From: Streptomyces spongiae
Lineage (GTDB): Bacteria; Actinomycetota; Actinomycetes; Streptomycetales; Streptomycetaceae
Direction of reading: 5' to 3'
Length of the DNA: 64,000 nucleotides
Assembly (NCBI RefSeq): GCF_009377185.1
Contig: NZ_VJZC01000004.1
Span: forward strand, 1-64,000
The notes beneath the pieces are model-generated. The model ran no database searches. It was given only the letters and a program-made list of their open reading frames with translations, and was not told the DNA's origin. Numbering within the stretch: the stretch's first letter is position 1; each line of letters starts with the position of its first letter. Shown piece by piece: positions 25,549 through 34,185 of this stretch. The position numbers and the translations under genes were made by a program.

Positions 25549-26913
25549 CTAAACGAGCGTGAGCAAGGGCTGCTCCATCGCCTTGGTGAACTCGCTCATC
25601 CAGCGTGCCGCGTCAGCGCCGTCGACGGCCCGGTGGTCGACGGAGAGCACCACCCTCATGACGGTCGCCGTGGTGAGGGTTCCTTCGCTGCTGATGACCG
25701 GCTCCTTTCGGCCTGCGCCGACCGCGAGGATGGCGGCCTGGGGCGGGTTGATGATGGCGGTGAACTCCTCCACCCCGAACATGCCGAGGTTGGTGATGGT
25801 CAGGGTGCCGCCCTCAAGGTCACCCTGGACGAGCCGTCCGGCGTTGGCTTGCTCGACGTACTGCTTGACCTGCGCTGCCACGCTGCTCAGGGCCCGCGAC
25901 TCCACGGACCTGACGACCGGGGTGACGAGGCCTCGGGAGGAGGCGATGGCGATGCCGATGTCGGCGGAGGCGTAGCGGAGCATGGCCTCGTCCTGCCAGA
26001 TGGCGTTCATCTGCGGTACCTGCTGGTGCGCGTACGCCGCAGCCTTGATGACGAAGTCGTTGACCGAGACGCGGACGGCGGAGACCTGGTTGATCTCGTG
26101 CCGAAGAGCCAGGAGATCGTCTATGCGGGCACTGCCCTTGAGATAGAAATGCGGCGCCTGCTGCTTGCTCTGCGTCAGGCGGGCAGCCACGGCACGCCGC
26201 AGGCGTGTGTGCGGGATGGTCTCGGCGACGCCCGGTTGTGCCGGTGCGGCATACCGGCCGGCCTCCACAGCCGGTGAATGGGCGGGCGACGTGGTGGCCG
26301 GGTCGGCCTTGGCCGGCAGGGCCCGGCTGACGTCGACCGGGTTCTCCGCCGAGGACTTGGGGGCCGAGCCGTTGTCCGCAGCCGTGCCACCGCCTGCTCG
26401 GGCTGCGATCGCCCGCTCGACGTCCTTGCGGACGATCCGTCCGTGCGGTCCGGTGCCCTGGACGTCGGTCAACGACAGTCCGGCCTGTTTCAGCAGCCGC
26501 CTCGCCAGTGGACTGGCGAATATCCGCTCGGCCTCCTCGGGTGGGACCGGGGTTGCACCCTGCCCGTCCCGGGGCGGGCCGGCCGTGGTGTCGGCCCGCG
26601 CAGTGGTGTCCGCGAAGGGGCGCTCGGTGACTCCCAGCCGGGCCAGCACCGCGACCAGATCGGTGGCTTCCTCGCCTGGATCCAGGAGCACCGCGATGGG
26701 CGAGCCGACCTCCACAGTGCTGCCGGCCTCCGCGAGGATGCCCGCCAGCGTGGCGTCATGTTCCGCCTCGAGCTCGACCAACGCCTTGTCGGTTTCGATG
26801 ACGGCAATCGGATCCCCGGCGGCGAAGTCGGCGTGCTCCTTGACGAGCCACTGCGACAGCATCGCCTCTGTTGATCCTGCCGCCACCTCTGGCATGTGCA
26901 GCAGCTTGGCCAT
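25549..26913 (-). CDS. Dihydrolipoamide acyltransferase (E2)
   Basis: A 454-residue E2. There is one lipoyl domain with Lys43 in ETDKALVELEA, a linker rich in Ala, Pro and Thr, a peripheral-subunit-binding domain (FASPLARRLLKQAGLSL, GPHGRIVRKDVE) near 130-170, and the catalytic domain ending in DHRAVDG with His427 and Asp431. It pairs with the fused E1 just upstream (43-base gap). No E3 (lipoamide dehydrogenase) gene is near, so that subunit would come from elsewhere. An acetoin-, pyruvate- or branched-chain-type complex cannot be told apart from sequence alone. Confidence 0.9.
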   Translation of the reverse strand: MAKLLHMPEVAAGSTEAMLSQWLVKEHADFAAGDPIAVIETDKALVELEAEHDATLAGILAEAGSTVEVGSPIAVLLDPGEEATDLVAVLARLGVTERPFADTTARADTTAGPPRDGQGATPVPPEEAERIFASPLARRLLKQAGLSLTDVQGTGPHGRIVRKDVERAIAARAGGGTAADNGSAPKSSAENPVDVSRALPAKADPATTSPAHSPAVEAGRYAAPAQPGVAETIPHTRLRRAVAARLTQSKQQAPHFYLKGSARIDDLLALRHEINQVSAVRVSVNDFVIKAAAYAHQQVPQMNAIWQDEAMLRYASADIGIAIASSRGLVTPVVRSVESRALSSVAAQVKQYVEQANAGRLVQGDLEGGTLTITNLGMFGVEEFTAIINPPQAAILAVGAGRKEPVISSEGTLTTATVMRVVLSVDHRAVDGADAARWMSEFTKAMEQPLLTLV

Positions 26914-26956
26914 GACCTCTCCTAATGTCCTGTCGTACTGCGGGATGCAGGCGAGC

Positions 26957-29140
26957 TCAGTCGACTTCGCAGATCTGCTGGAGCCGGGCGATGATCTCCT
27001 CGGTGCCGGCTATGGCGGCGCGTTCGAGAATCTTGCTGATGCTCGGTGACGCCTCGGCCCCCGTCACGCGCTGCACCGGCTGGTCCAGCCAGTCGAACAG
27101 GCGGCGCTGTATCTCGTCAGCGAGCCAGCCGCCGTAGGACGTGCCCACGGCCCCCTGCTCGACGATGAGGACGTTGTTGGTCTTCTTGACGCTCTGCTCA
27201 ATGGCCTCCCAGTCGACGTCGGCCCGGTTCAGCCACCGCAGATCGATGACATCCGCGTCGACCGTCCTGACCGCGTCCAGAGCCTCCAGGCACCGGTCCA
27301 CCATCGACAGGTAGGAAATGATCGTCAGATCCTGGCCTCGTCGTCTGAAGGCGGCTTTGCCGATCGGAACGCAGTAGTCGAAGTCGTCGACCGGTCCGAT
27401 GCCCGACGAGGTGTACAGATCGACGTGCTCCAGGACCACGACCGGGTCCTTGCAGCGCAGGGCGCTGTTCATCAGTCCCACGTAGTCGAAGGGCGTGCTC
27501 GGTGCGACGATGCGCAGGCCGGGGGCTGACGCCAGGATCCCCGCGGGGTCCATGGTGTGCTGGGAACCGTAGCCCGTGCCGGTGGCGATCTTGCTGCGCA
27601 GCACGAAGGGCACGTCACTGTCGCCACCGAACATGTGCCGGGCTTTGGCCACCTGGTTGAACAACTGGTCGGCGGCCACCCACATGAAGTCGGCGTACAT
27701 CAGTTCCACGACCGGCGTGTAGCGTCCGTCCAGGGCGATGCCGCCGCCGAGCCCGACAAAGGCGTTCTCGCTGATGGGTGTTCCCAGAACACGGCCCGGG
27801 AAGTTCTCGGGGAGATTCTTGGTGGCACCGTTCGTGCCACCCCTCAGCTTGTGGACGTCCTCGCCCATGACGACGACACTTTCGTCCTGTGCCATGCGCC
27901 GCTCCATGACCTTGCTGACCACGTCGATGAACTTGACGGTGTCGGTGGCGCCACTGAAAGTGTCCGCTTCCTCGAACCGGACGCCGTCGAACTCGCTCAG
28001 GTCACCGCGGACGCCGACGTCGACGAAGGTGGTCCGGGGCCACTCCGACGGCTTGATCCGCCGTTGACCCGGCTTGCCGCCGGGTTCCGGTTCCAGCAGC
28101 TCGTCGTCGATTTCCGAAAGGGTGGCGGTGATGTCGGCGGCGGCCTGGTCGATCTCCTCCTGGCTCGCGAGTTCACGCCGCAGGATCTGCCGCTCGAGCA
28201 GGGCGAGCGGGTCCCGCTCGCGCCAGGCCTTCTCCTCGGCCTTGTCCCGGTACCCGAAGGCGCTGCCGGGGTACGGACCGTTCTGGTGGAAGAACCGGTA
28301 CAGATCCGCCTCGATGATCGTCGGGCCGCCCCCTGAGCGCATCACCGCAACGGCTTCCTGCATCGCCAGACAGACGGCCACGGGGTCCATGCCGTCCACG
28401 CGCCAGCTGGGGATGTTGAACCCAAGGCCGCGGGCGGACAGCCGCGGCTCGGCGGTCACCTCGGCCACGTGCGTGGAGACCGCGTACTGGTTGTTCTCGA
28501 TGAAGAAGCAGACCGGCAGCTTCCACGCGGCGGCGAGATTGAACGTCTCCAGCACCGAGCCGATATTCACCGCGCCGTCACCGAAGTAGGTCACGGAGAC
28601 GGCATCGGAGCCCGCCTGTCGGTGGGCCCAGGCGAAGCCGGCAGCCTGCGGGACACCGCCGCCGACGATGGCGTTGGTACCCATCGCTCCGGCATCGCGC
28701 CACTGCAGGTGCATGGATCCACCGCGGCCCCGGCAGAACCCCCGTTCGAGACCGCAGATCTCGGCCAGCGTGCGCTCCACAACCGTCCGCACGCTCGGTG
28801 TGATCTTCTGGAGTGATCCGGACGGGGCGTCAGCGACATGCGCGAAGGCCTTGGCCAGGAACTGGTGGTGTCCGCGGTGGGTGCCGTTGATGGAGTCGTC
28901 GTCGCGCAGCGGCTGCACGGAACCGACGGCCCCGCCCTCCTGGCCGATGCTCGAGTGGGCGGGGCCGTGGATCAGGCCTTGCCCGGCGAGCTCCAGTACG
29001 TGCTCCTCGAAACGGCGGATCCACAACAGGTGACTGAACATGCGGCGCAGGACATCGCCCTCGACGCTGTCCCAGTCCTTCTCCGTGGATCGCAGTTCCA
29101 CCCAGTTCGACGCCGCGCGCAGCCTGTGGTGCGTGGCCAT
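26957..29140 (-). CDS. Fused E1 alpha-beta subunit of a 2-oxoacid (or acetoin) dehydrogenase
   Basis: A 727-residue protein joining both E1 subunits in one chain. Residues 1 to about 360 are E1-alpha-like, with the thiamine-diphosphate motif starting in VTYFGDGAVNIGSVLETFNL and ending in IENNQYA. Residues from about 380 are E1-beta-like (MGEDVHKLRGGT, ELMYADFMWVAADQ, EQGAVGTSYGGWLADEI). The start is set by GAGGAGGCTTC before ATG (MATHHRLRAAS). Most actinobacterial complexes of this type use separate subunits. A GntR-type operator lies 45 bases upstream. Confidence 0.88.
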   Translation of the reverse strand: MATHHRLRAASNWVELRSTEKDWDSVEGDVLRRMFSHLLWIRRFEEHVLELAGQGLIHGPAHSSIGQEGGAVGSVQPLRDDDSINGTHRGHHQFLAKAFAHVADAPSGSLQKITPSVRTVVERTLAEICGLERGFCRGRGGSMHLQWRDAGAMGTNAIVGGGVPQAAGFAWAHRQAGSDAVSVTYFGDGAVNIGSVLETFNLAAAWKLPVCFFIENNQYAVSTHVAEVTAEPRLSARGLGFNIPSWRVDGMDPVAVCLAMQEAVAVMRSGGGPTIIEADLYRFFHQNGPYPGSAFGYRDKAEEKAWRERDPLALLERQILRRELASQEEIDQAAADITATLSEIDDELLEPEPGGKPGQRRIKPSEWPRTTFVDVGVRGDLSEFDGVRFEEADTFSGATDTVKFIDVVSKVMERRMAQDESVVVMGEDVHKLRGGTNGATKNLPENFPGRVLGTPISENAFVGLGGGIALDGRYTPVVELMYADFMWVAADQLFNQVAKARHMFGGDSDVPFVLRSKIATGTGYGSQHTMDPAGILASAPGLRIVAPSTPFDYVGLMNSALRCKDPVVVLEHVDLYTSSGIGPVDDFDYCVPIGKAAFRRRGQDLTIISYLSMVDRCLEALDAVRTVDADVIDLRWLNRADVDWEAIEQSVKKTNNVLIVEQGAVGTSYGGWLADEIQRRLFDWLDQPVQRVTGAEASPSISKILERAAIAGTEEIIARLQQICEVD

Positions 29141-29184
29141 GAAGCCTCCTCGACGTGGCTTGAAACATCGACGACACTGACACA

Positions 29185-29198
29185 CATTGGATCCAATG
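29185..29198. promoter_or_regulatory. GntR-type operator before the E1 gene
   Basis: CATTGGATCCAATG is a perfect 14-base palindrome upstream of the E1 start. A close copy lies 60 bases away on the other side of the divergent promoter region, so the GntR protein encoded at 29824 is the likely binder. Confidence 0.65.
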
Positions 29199-29258
29199 AC
29201 AAGCCGTGCGTCTTGATCTCACCAGGTGTTTCCGGCTTAGATGGAGCTGACAGCTCCT

Positions 29259-29272
29259 GATCGGATCCAATG
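29259..29272. promoter_or_regulatory. Second GntR-type operator before the VOC gene
   Basis: GATCGGATCCAATG matches the palindrome at 29185 apart from substitutions in the left arm. It ends 10 bases before the ATG of the VOC gene, where binding would block transcription or translation initiation of the VOC-gntR pair. Confidence 0.6.
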
Positions 29273-29282
29273 AGGGATAGCT

Positions 29283-29837
29283 ATGACGGCGTCACCATCC
29301 GGACTGCCCGGACTCGCGGGGATTGATCACTTCGGATTCACGGTCCCCGACCTCGAAGAGGCGCGGCAGTTCCTCGTCGATGTCCTGGGATGTGAGTACA
29401 TGTACACACTCGGCCCCTACCAGGACGACGGAACCTGGATGTCGGACCACCTCAACGTGGCACCCGACACGGTGATGCGCCGCCTGCACTTCTTCCGCTG
29501 CGGCGGAGCCGCGATCTTCGAGGTGTTCGCGTACGAGGCCGCGGACCAGCGCCGAGAACAGCCCAGGAACAGCGATATCGGTGGTCACCATGTCGCCCTC
29601 TACGTCAATGACCTCGACGCAGCCGTCGCATACCTGCGGGAACGCGACGTCCGCGTACTCGGCGCTCCGACGGCGAGCAAGGGCCCCAGTGAAGGACAGC
29701 GGTGGGTGTACTTCCTCGCACCCTGGGGCATGCAGTTCGAACTCGTCTCGTACCCGGGTGGCAAGGCCTTCGATAGGCTCCCCTCACCAGCTCAGATCAA
29801 GAAGCAGCCGCACTGGAGGGCATGTGGCGACGACTAA
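29283..29837 (+). CDS. VOC-superfamily metalloprotein (glyoxalase/dioxygenase fold)
   Basis: A 184-residue protein with two beta-alpha-beta-beta-beta units. Candidate metal ligands are complete: His in GIDHFGFTV, Glu in AIFEVFAYE, His in GGHHVALYV and Glu in GMQFELVSY. Function in this fold ranges from glyoxalase to epimerase to ring-cleaving dioxygenase. It is co-transcribed with the GntR regulator, whose start overlaps its 3' end by 14 bases. It is divergent from the E1-E2-malic enzyme run and shares its operators, so it probably acts in the same pathway. Confidence 0.85.
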   Translation: MTASPSGLPGLAGIDHFGFTVPDLEEARQFLVDVLGCEYMYTLGPYQDDGTWMSDHLNVAPDTVMRRLHFFRCGGAAIFEVFAYEAADQRREQPRNSDIGGHHVALYVNDLDAAVAYLRERDVRVLGAPTASKGPSEGQRWVYFLAPWGMQFELVSYPGGKAFDRLPSPAQIKKQPHWRACGDD

Positions 29838-30492
29838 GGCAGCACTCAGGCCTGGCGTGGCCAGCCGGCGCATCGCCGAGCACCTGCGCGAGCAGATCCT
29901 CGCCGGGCGGCTGTCACCTGGTGAACGCATCGTCCAGGACGAACTCGCCGCGCAGTTCGGCGCGAGCCGGCTGCCCGTCCGGGAAGCACTGCGCATACTG
30001 GAATCCTCCGGCCTGGTGACCCTGCGCTCCAGCACCGGAGCCTGGGTTTCCACGATGGAACAGCGCGACTGCGAGATCGCCTACAAGATCCGCGAACGGG
30101 TCGAGCCGCTCGCCCTGGCGGAATCGATCCCCGCGCTGCGCGACACCGACATCGACCGGATCGAGGAGATCCAGGCACAGATCGAGGCCACCGACGATGT
30201 CGAGGACTTCCTGCGCCTGGACCGCGAGCTGCACACACTCACCTACAGCGGCTGCACCAGCACCGAGCTCGGCAGCATGGTCAACCGCTACTGGGACATG
30301 ACGCAGCACTATCGACGCGCGTTCACCCGCATGGCGACCCTGGACCGGAAATGGGTCCTCAACGCCGAGCACCGGCTGCTCATCGAGGCCATCCGGCGCC
30401 GGGACGTCGAAACAGCGGAACACGTGCTCATCGGCCACATCAAACGCACTCGCCTTGAGCTCCTGCGCCACCCTGAGGTGTTCTCCGGCTAG
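29824..30492 (+). CDS. GntR-family regulator (FadR/FCD subgroup)
   Basis: A 222-residue regulator. The winged helix is at about 13-75 (RRIAEHLREQILAGRLSPGE, ELAAQFGASRLPVREALRIL, SSGLVTLRSSTGAWVS). The FCD ligand domain has the usual acidic and histidine metal site pattern (DRELHTLTYSG, AEHRLLIEAIRRRD, AEHVLIGHI). The GTG start follows GGAGGG and lies within the VOC gene; the longer frame upstream is only a shadow of that gene. It likely controls the divergent E1 run and its own operon through the GGATCCAA sites. Confidence 0.88.
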   Translation: MATTKAALRPGVASRRIAEHLREQILAGRLSPGERIVQDELAAQFGASRLPVREALRILESSGLVTLRSSTGAWVSTMEQRDCEIAYKIRERVEPLALAESIPALRDTDIDRIEEIQAQIEATDDVEDFLRLDRELHTLTYSGCTSTELGSMVNRYWDMTQHYRRAFTRMATLDRKWVLNAEHRLLIEAIRRRDVETAEHVLIGHIKRTRLELLRHPEVFSG

Positions 30493-30748
30493 TGTGATGC
30501 GCCTGAAATCGCGGGCTCAAATCTGTCGCTGGTTGTCCTGCGCCGGAGATCCGTCGGCAGAAGCGGGCTGGGCGGTCGGGGATTTCTTCGGCTGTCTTGG
30601 TCCGGAGAACGGCTCGGGGTCTTCGTTCCATTACCTGACCCATGCGGACATCGTGCGCGCGGCGGAAACCTCCGTCGCGGAGATCACCGGGGAACACCTT
30701 CCATACCTGCGGTCCTCGGCGTGCCGGGTCGGCGCGACGGGCGCCCCG

Positions 30749-32026
30749 CTACCCCCGGCTGACGCCCGCTTCGGCGGTGCGACGGGTGTGCTCGGCGGCC
30801 ACGAGGCGCGTGCAGAGCAGTACCGCGGCGGCCACGAGGACCACGAACACGAGCATCACCACCCGCGGGGACACGTACCGGGACGCCACACCCAGCCCCA
30901 CGACCGGGACGGACAGGCCGACGTAGGCGCCCAGGAAGAAACCCGCCAGCACCTCCGCACGGGATTCGGGCCGCGCCGTCGCCCCGGCAGCGGTCAGCGC
31001 GCCGCGGAAAGCCAGACCGCCACCCGCCCCGGACAGCACTCCGCCGACCACGAACATCGTCAGGTCGGGCAGCCACATCCCGGCTGTCAGCAGCGCCAGG
31101 CCGGGGATCAGCAACAGCGGCCCCGTGGACAACGTCCGCTGCAGCGTGGCCCGGCTGAGCGAGATCTGCGCGACGGCACCGGACGCGAACGCGCCGAACG
31201 CCACCGCGCCGGCCAGCGCATGCGAGTCCTCGTGCAATGTCCCCGCCAGGAAGGACGGCGCCAGGGAGTTGAACACGCCGTAGACCGCGAAAGCGGCCAC
31301 GGCGGTGGCGGCGAAGAACATGCGGCGGGCGTGCCTCGGTACGGCGACCCGTTGCGGGCGGTACCGGGGAGCGGGATCCGGCATGTCTGTCGTTTCGGGC
31401 GACAGGGCGATCAGGGCAGCCAGTATGAGCAGAGCGGTGACGAAGACGATGTACGGCAGCCGCAGCGGCTGTGGCGCGTACTGGGCCAGCAAGCCCGCGA
31501 CCAGCGGTCCGACGCCGATGCCGCCCAGATTCGCGGCGGTGGCGACCGTCTGGGCCCACTGCGGTGATCCCTTCATGCCTGCGGTCGTCCCGAGATGTAG
31601 CTCGCCCAGGTAGGCGGTGGCCGTCGCGGTGGTCAGCCCAACCGAGACGCCACAGACGATCCGGGCCACCAACAGCCCGGGCAGACTGGGCTCGAAAAGG
31701 AAGATCAACCCACTCACCGCGCTCACCAGCAGAGCGGGCACCAGCACTCGTTTGCGTCCGACCCAGTCGGAGACGTGACCACCGAAGAACAGGCTGGCGA
31801 TCACGCCGATCGCGTACGCCGCGTAGATGACCGTGACCATGATCGTGGAGAAGTGGTCGCGACGCTGATAGAGGACGTAGAGAGGAGTGGGGACAGCGGA
31901 GAACCCCATGTTCACCAGGAACGCGAGCGTCGCGACCCAGAAACCGAACGAGTGATGCCGACGGCGGGCGTGAGGAGAACGGGACCGATCGGCCCGGGCC
32001 CTTCCGGCTGAGATGACAGAAGACAT
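30749..32026 (-). CDS. MFS transporter
   Basis: A 425-residue major facilitator with about twelve membrane segments. The loop 2-3 signature is present (GGHVSDWVGRKRVLV), as is a proline/glycine-rich segment near TM5 (GIGVGPLVAGLLAQY). The ATG at 32026 is preferred over one at 32050 because GGAGAAGG lies nine bases upstream of it. It is divergent from a LysR gene with only 77 bases between the starts, a classical regulator-transporter pair. The substrate is unknown; sugar or drug efflux are both possible. Confidence 0.85.
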   Translation of the reverse strand: MSSVISAGRARADRSRSPHARRRHHSFGFWVATLAFLVNMGFSAVPTPLYVLYQRRDHFSTIMVTVIYAAYAIGVIASLFFGGHVSDWVGRKRVLVPALLVSAVSGLIFLFEPSLPGLLVARIVCGVSVGLTTATATAYLGELHLGTTAGMKGSPQWAQTVATAANLGGIGVGPLVAGLLAQYAPQPLRLPYIVFVTALLILAALIALSPETTDMPDPAPRYRPQRVAVPRHARRMFFAATAVAAFAVYGVFNSLAPSFLAGTLHEDSHALAGAVAFGAFASGAVAQISLSRATLQRTLSTGPLLLIPGLALLTAGMWLPDLTMFVVGGVLSGAGGGLAFRGALTAAGATARPESRAEVLAGFFLGAYVGLSVPVVGLGVASRYVSPRVVMLVFVVLVAAAVLLCTRLVAAEHTRRTAEAGVSRG

Positions 32027-32103
32027 GCAGCTCAGCCTTCTCCGGACCACATTATGGTGTCCAACGAAGAATATCGATGGCGATCATCAATGGGGAGCAT
32101 GAT

Positions 32104-32994
32104 GTGGAGCTTCGGCACCTTGCGCACTTCCTCGCCGTAGCCGAGGAGCGCAGCTTCACCAGGGCGTCGCAACGCCTCCACCTCGTGCAGTCGACGCTCT
32201 CGGTTTCCATCCGCGCCCTGGAGCGTGAGCTCGGCGGGCGCCTCTTCGATCGCACTACCCACCCGGTGGCACTCACCGACGCCGGCAGGGCGCTGCTTCC
32301 CGAGGCGCGTACCGCTCTGGCCGCTGTGGACGCCGCCCGGGACGCGGTCGCCGCCGCCCACGGCGGACTGCGCGGCACCGTCCACGTCGGCATCATGCAC
32401 TCGCTGTCGCTGATCGACCTGGCCGGGCTTCTGACCAGGTACCACCAGGAGCGCCCGCAGGTGCGGATCGTCCCGGGCACAGCTCTGGGCGGCTCCGCCG
32501 AACTGGCGGCCAAGGTGGCCGACGGCACCCTCGATCTCGCCTTCGCCGCTCTCCCCGGCGACTATCCGAGCGGTCTGACGGTTCGTCCACTCGCCTCGGA
32601 GCCCCTGCTACTGGCCTGTCCGCAGAGCCACCCTCTCGCCCGGCAGGAGTTGATCCCGCTCACGGAACTCGACGGCGGACGCTTCGTGGACTTCCCGGTC
32701 GGCTGGGGAACCCGGGCCAGTGTCGACCAGGTCTTCCTGCGGGCCGGCCTCCGACGCGAGATCGCGGTCGAGGTGACCGACATCCCCATGGTCGTCGACC
32801 TGGTCAGGGCCGGCTTCGGCTGCGCCTTCCTGAGCGGCTCGCTGATCTCCGCTTCTGGCGCCGACAACCTCGCCCTGCGCCCGGTCCACCCCGAGCCCCG
32901 CTTCGAGGTTTCGCTCATCACTTCCGCGCACCGGCGGTACTCCGCCGCGGCCCGAGCCTTTCTCGACCTGGTTCTGGCCGGCCACGCGGAATAA
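32104..32994 (+). CDS. LysR-family transcriptional regulator
   Basis: A 296-residue LysR protein. The helix-turn-helix is at about 1-60 (LRHLAHFLAVAEERSFTRAS, LVQSTLSVSIRALERELGG) and the substrate-binding domain follows (VHVGIMHSLSLIDLAGLL and on). The GTG start was chosen because it gives the family-typical VELRHL opening and has GGGGAG six bases upstream; an in-frame ATG at 32077 would add nine residues. It probably regulates the divergent MFS gene. Confidence 0.88.
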   Translation: MELRHLAHFLAVAEERSFTRASQRLHLVQSTLSVSIRALERELGGRLFDRTTHPVALTDAGRALLPEARTALAAVDAARDAVAAAHGGLRGTVHVGIMHSLSLIDLAGLLTRYHQERPQVRIVPGTALGGSAELAAKVADGTLDLAFAALPGDYPSGLTVRPLASEPLLLACPQSHPLARQELIPLTELDGGRFVDFPVGWGTRASVDQVFLRAGLRREIAVEVTDIPMVVDLVRAGFGCAFLSGSLISASGADNLALRPVHPEPRFEVSLITSAHRRYSAAARAFLDLVLAGHAE

Positions 32995-33375
32995 CCCGGG
33001 AGTCGGGGGCGTCGCCTCGCCAGGACTCGGATCCAGCCCTTTGTGAGCGGCGCGGATCGTGTGTGGTGCGGATCGTGTGTGTGGTGCGGAAGGAAACGGG
33101 AGGGACGTGCGCTCTCCGGGCCCTGGCATCCAGGGGGGAGAGGCTGCACAGCCGACTCGGTTGCCGGTCGTCAAGTCAGGTGACAGCGCCTGGTTACGCA
33201 GGAAACAGAGCGCCGCGCCGCTCCTCCCCCGCCGAAATCCGCACGCGAGAGTGATGGGCGTCACAGACGCGTATGTTGTGGGACCCCGGCAGGAGGTTTA
33301 GCGTTCAACTAATGGCAATCGGTTGCGCATCGGCTTAAGCCGACCCCGACGCCCTCTTCTCCCAGGAGACGCCTC
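32995..33375. other. Intergenic region before the isochorismatase gene
   Basis: No gene is visible. The 3' part (33295-33330) holds the LacI-type operator. Immediate tandem repeats of CGGATCGTGTGTG type occur around 33054-33090, of no obvious function. Confidence 0.5.
33315..33326. promoter_or_regulatory. LacI-type operator before the isochorismatase gene
   Basis: GCAATCGGTTGC is the reference palindromic form of the island operator, with a C-G centre typical of LacI proteins. It lies 50 bases before the ATG of the isochorismatase-type gene. Confidence 0.65.
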
Positions 33376-34065
33376 ATGTCGAATCAGAGCAATCTCATCG
33401 ACCCCGCGGACAGCGTCCTGCTCATGGTGGATCACCAGAGCGGGCTGCTCCAGATCGTCGATGACCTGCCCATCAGCGAACTTCGGACCAACGTCAGCGC
33501 CCTCGTCAAGGCCGCGACTCTGGCCGGCGTCCCCGTGGTGGCCACCGCCTCTGTCCCCGAGGGCCCCAACGGCCCGCTGATCCCCGAGATCCTCGGGAAC
33601 GCACCGCACACGATCTACGTCCAGCGTCACGGTGAGATCAACGCCTGGGACGTCGCGGGCTTCCGCCGCGCCGTCGAGCAGACCGGCCGCCGAACCCTGA
33701 TCATCGCGGGCATCATGACCAGCATCTGTGTCGTCGAGCCCGCCCTCGCCGCTCTCGCTGACGGCTACCGCGTCTACGCGGTCATCGATGCCTCCGGCAC
33801 CTACTCCGAGGTGGCGCAGCGTGTCTCGATCGAGCGCCTGAGCCGCGCCGGCGTCACCGTGGTCGACACCCTGGGCGTCGCCGCCGAACTGCAGAAGACC
33901 TGGGCGCGCGAGGACGCGCTGCAGTGGGGCGGTGTCTACGCCGGAGTCAGTGCGGGATACGCCGCGGTCATCGAGTCCGTGATGCGCGCACAGGCCGAGG
34001 CCGGCGTCGGTGAGGGAGCAGCGGCCGAGGTCAGTTGGGCCGCGGCTCGGGGGCAGCTCATGTGA
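33376..34065 (+). CDS. Isochorismatase-family (YcaC-like) hydrolase
   Basis: A 229-residue cysteine hydrolase fold. Asp19 (MVDHQSGLL) and Cys118 (GIMTSICVVEPAL) fit the Asp-Lys-Cys arrangement of the family. The basic position before INAW is Arg84 (VQRHGEINAW), so the expected lysine is not evident there. The family includes nicotinamidases, N-carbamoylsarcosine amidohydrolases and YcaC proteins of uncertain substrate. AGGAG precedes the start. A perfect LacI-type operator lies upstream, placing it in the same regulon as the dehydrogenase operon. Confidence 0.85.
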   Translation: MSNQSNLIDPADSVLLMVDHQSGLLQIVDDLPISELRTNVSALVKAATLAGVPVVATASVPEGPNGPLIPEILGNAPHTIYVQRHGEINAWDVAGFRRAVEQTGRRTLIIAGIMTSICVVEPALAALADGYRVYAVIDASGTYSEVAQRVSIERLSRAGVTVVDTLGVAAELQKTWAREDALQWGGVYAGVSAGYAAVIESVMRAQAEAGVGEGAAAEVSWAAARGQLM

Positions 34066-34185
34066 CCTGGGATCCGCCCTCCGCGCGACGGCCGTCGCGC
34101 GGAGGGCGGGTGGCCTGCCCGTTTCACGCCCACCCCTGGTGCTCGCCGCGCGCCTACCTCTCCGACCCGCAGGCGAGCGGTCGGC

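Noticed and set aside
33054..33090. Short tandem repeats of a GTGTGNTGCGGAT type as a possible CRISPR or iteron
   Set aside because: Only two to three imperfect units, with no spacer pattern.
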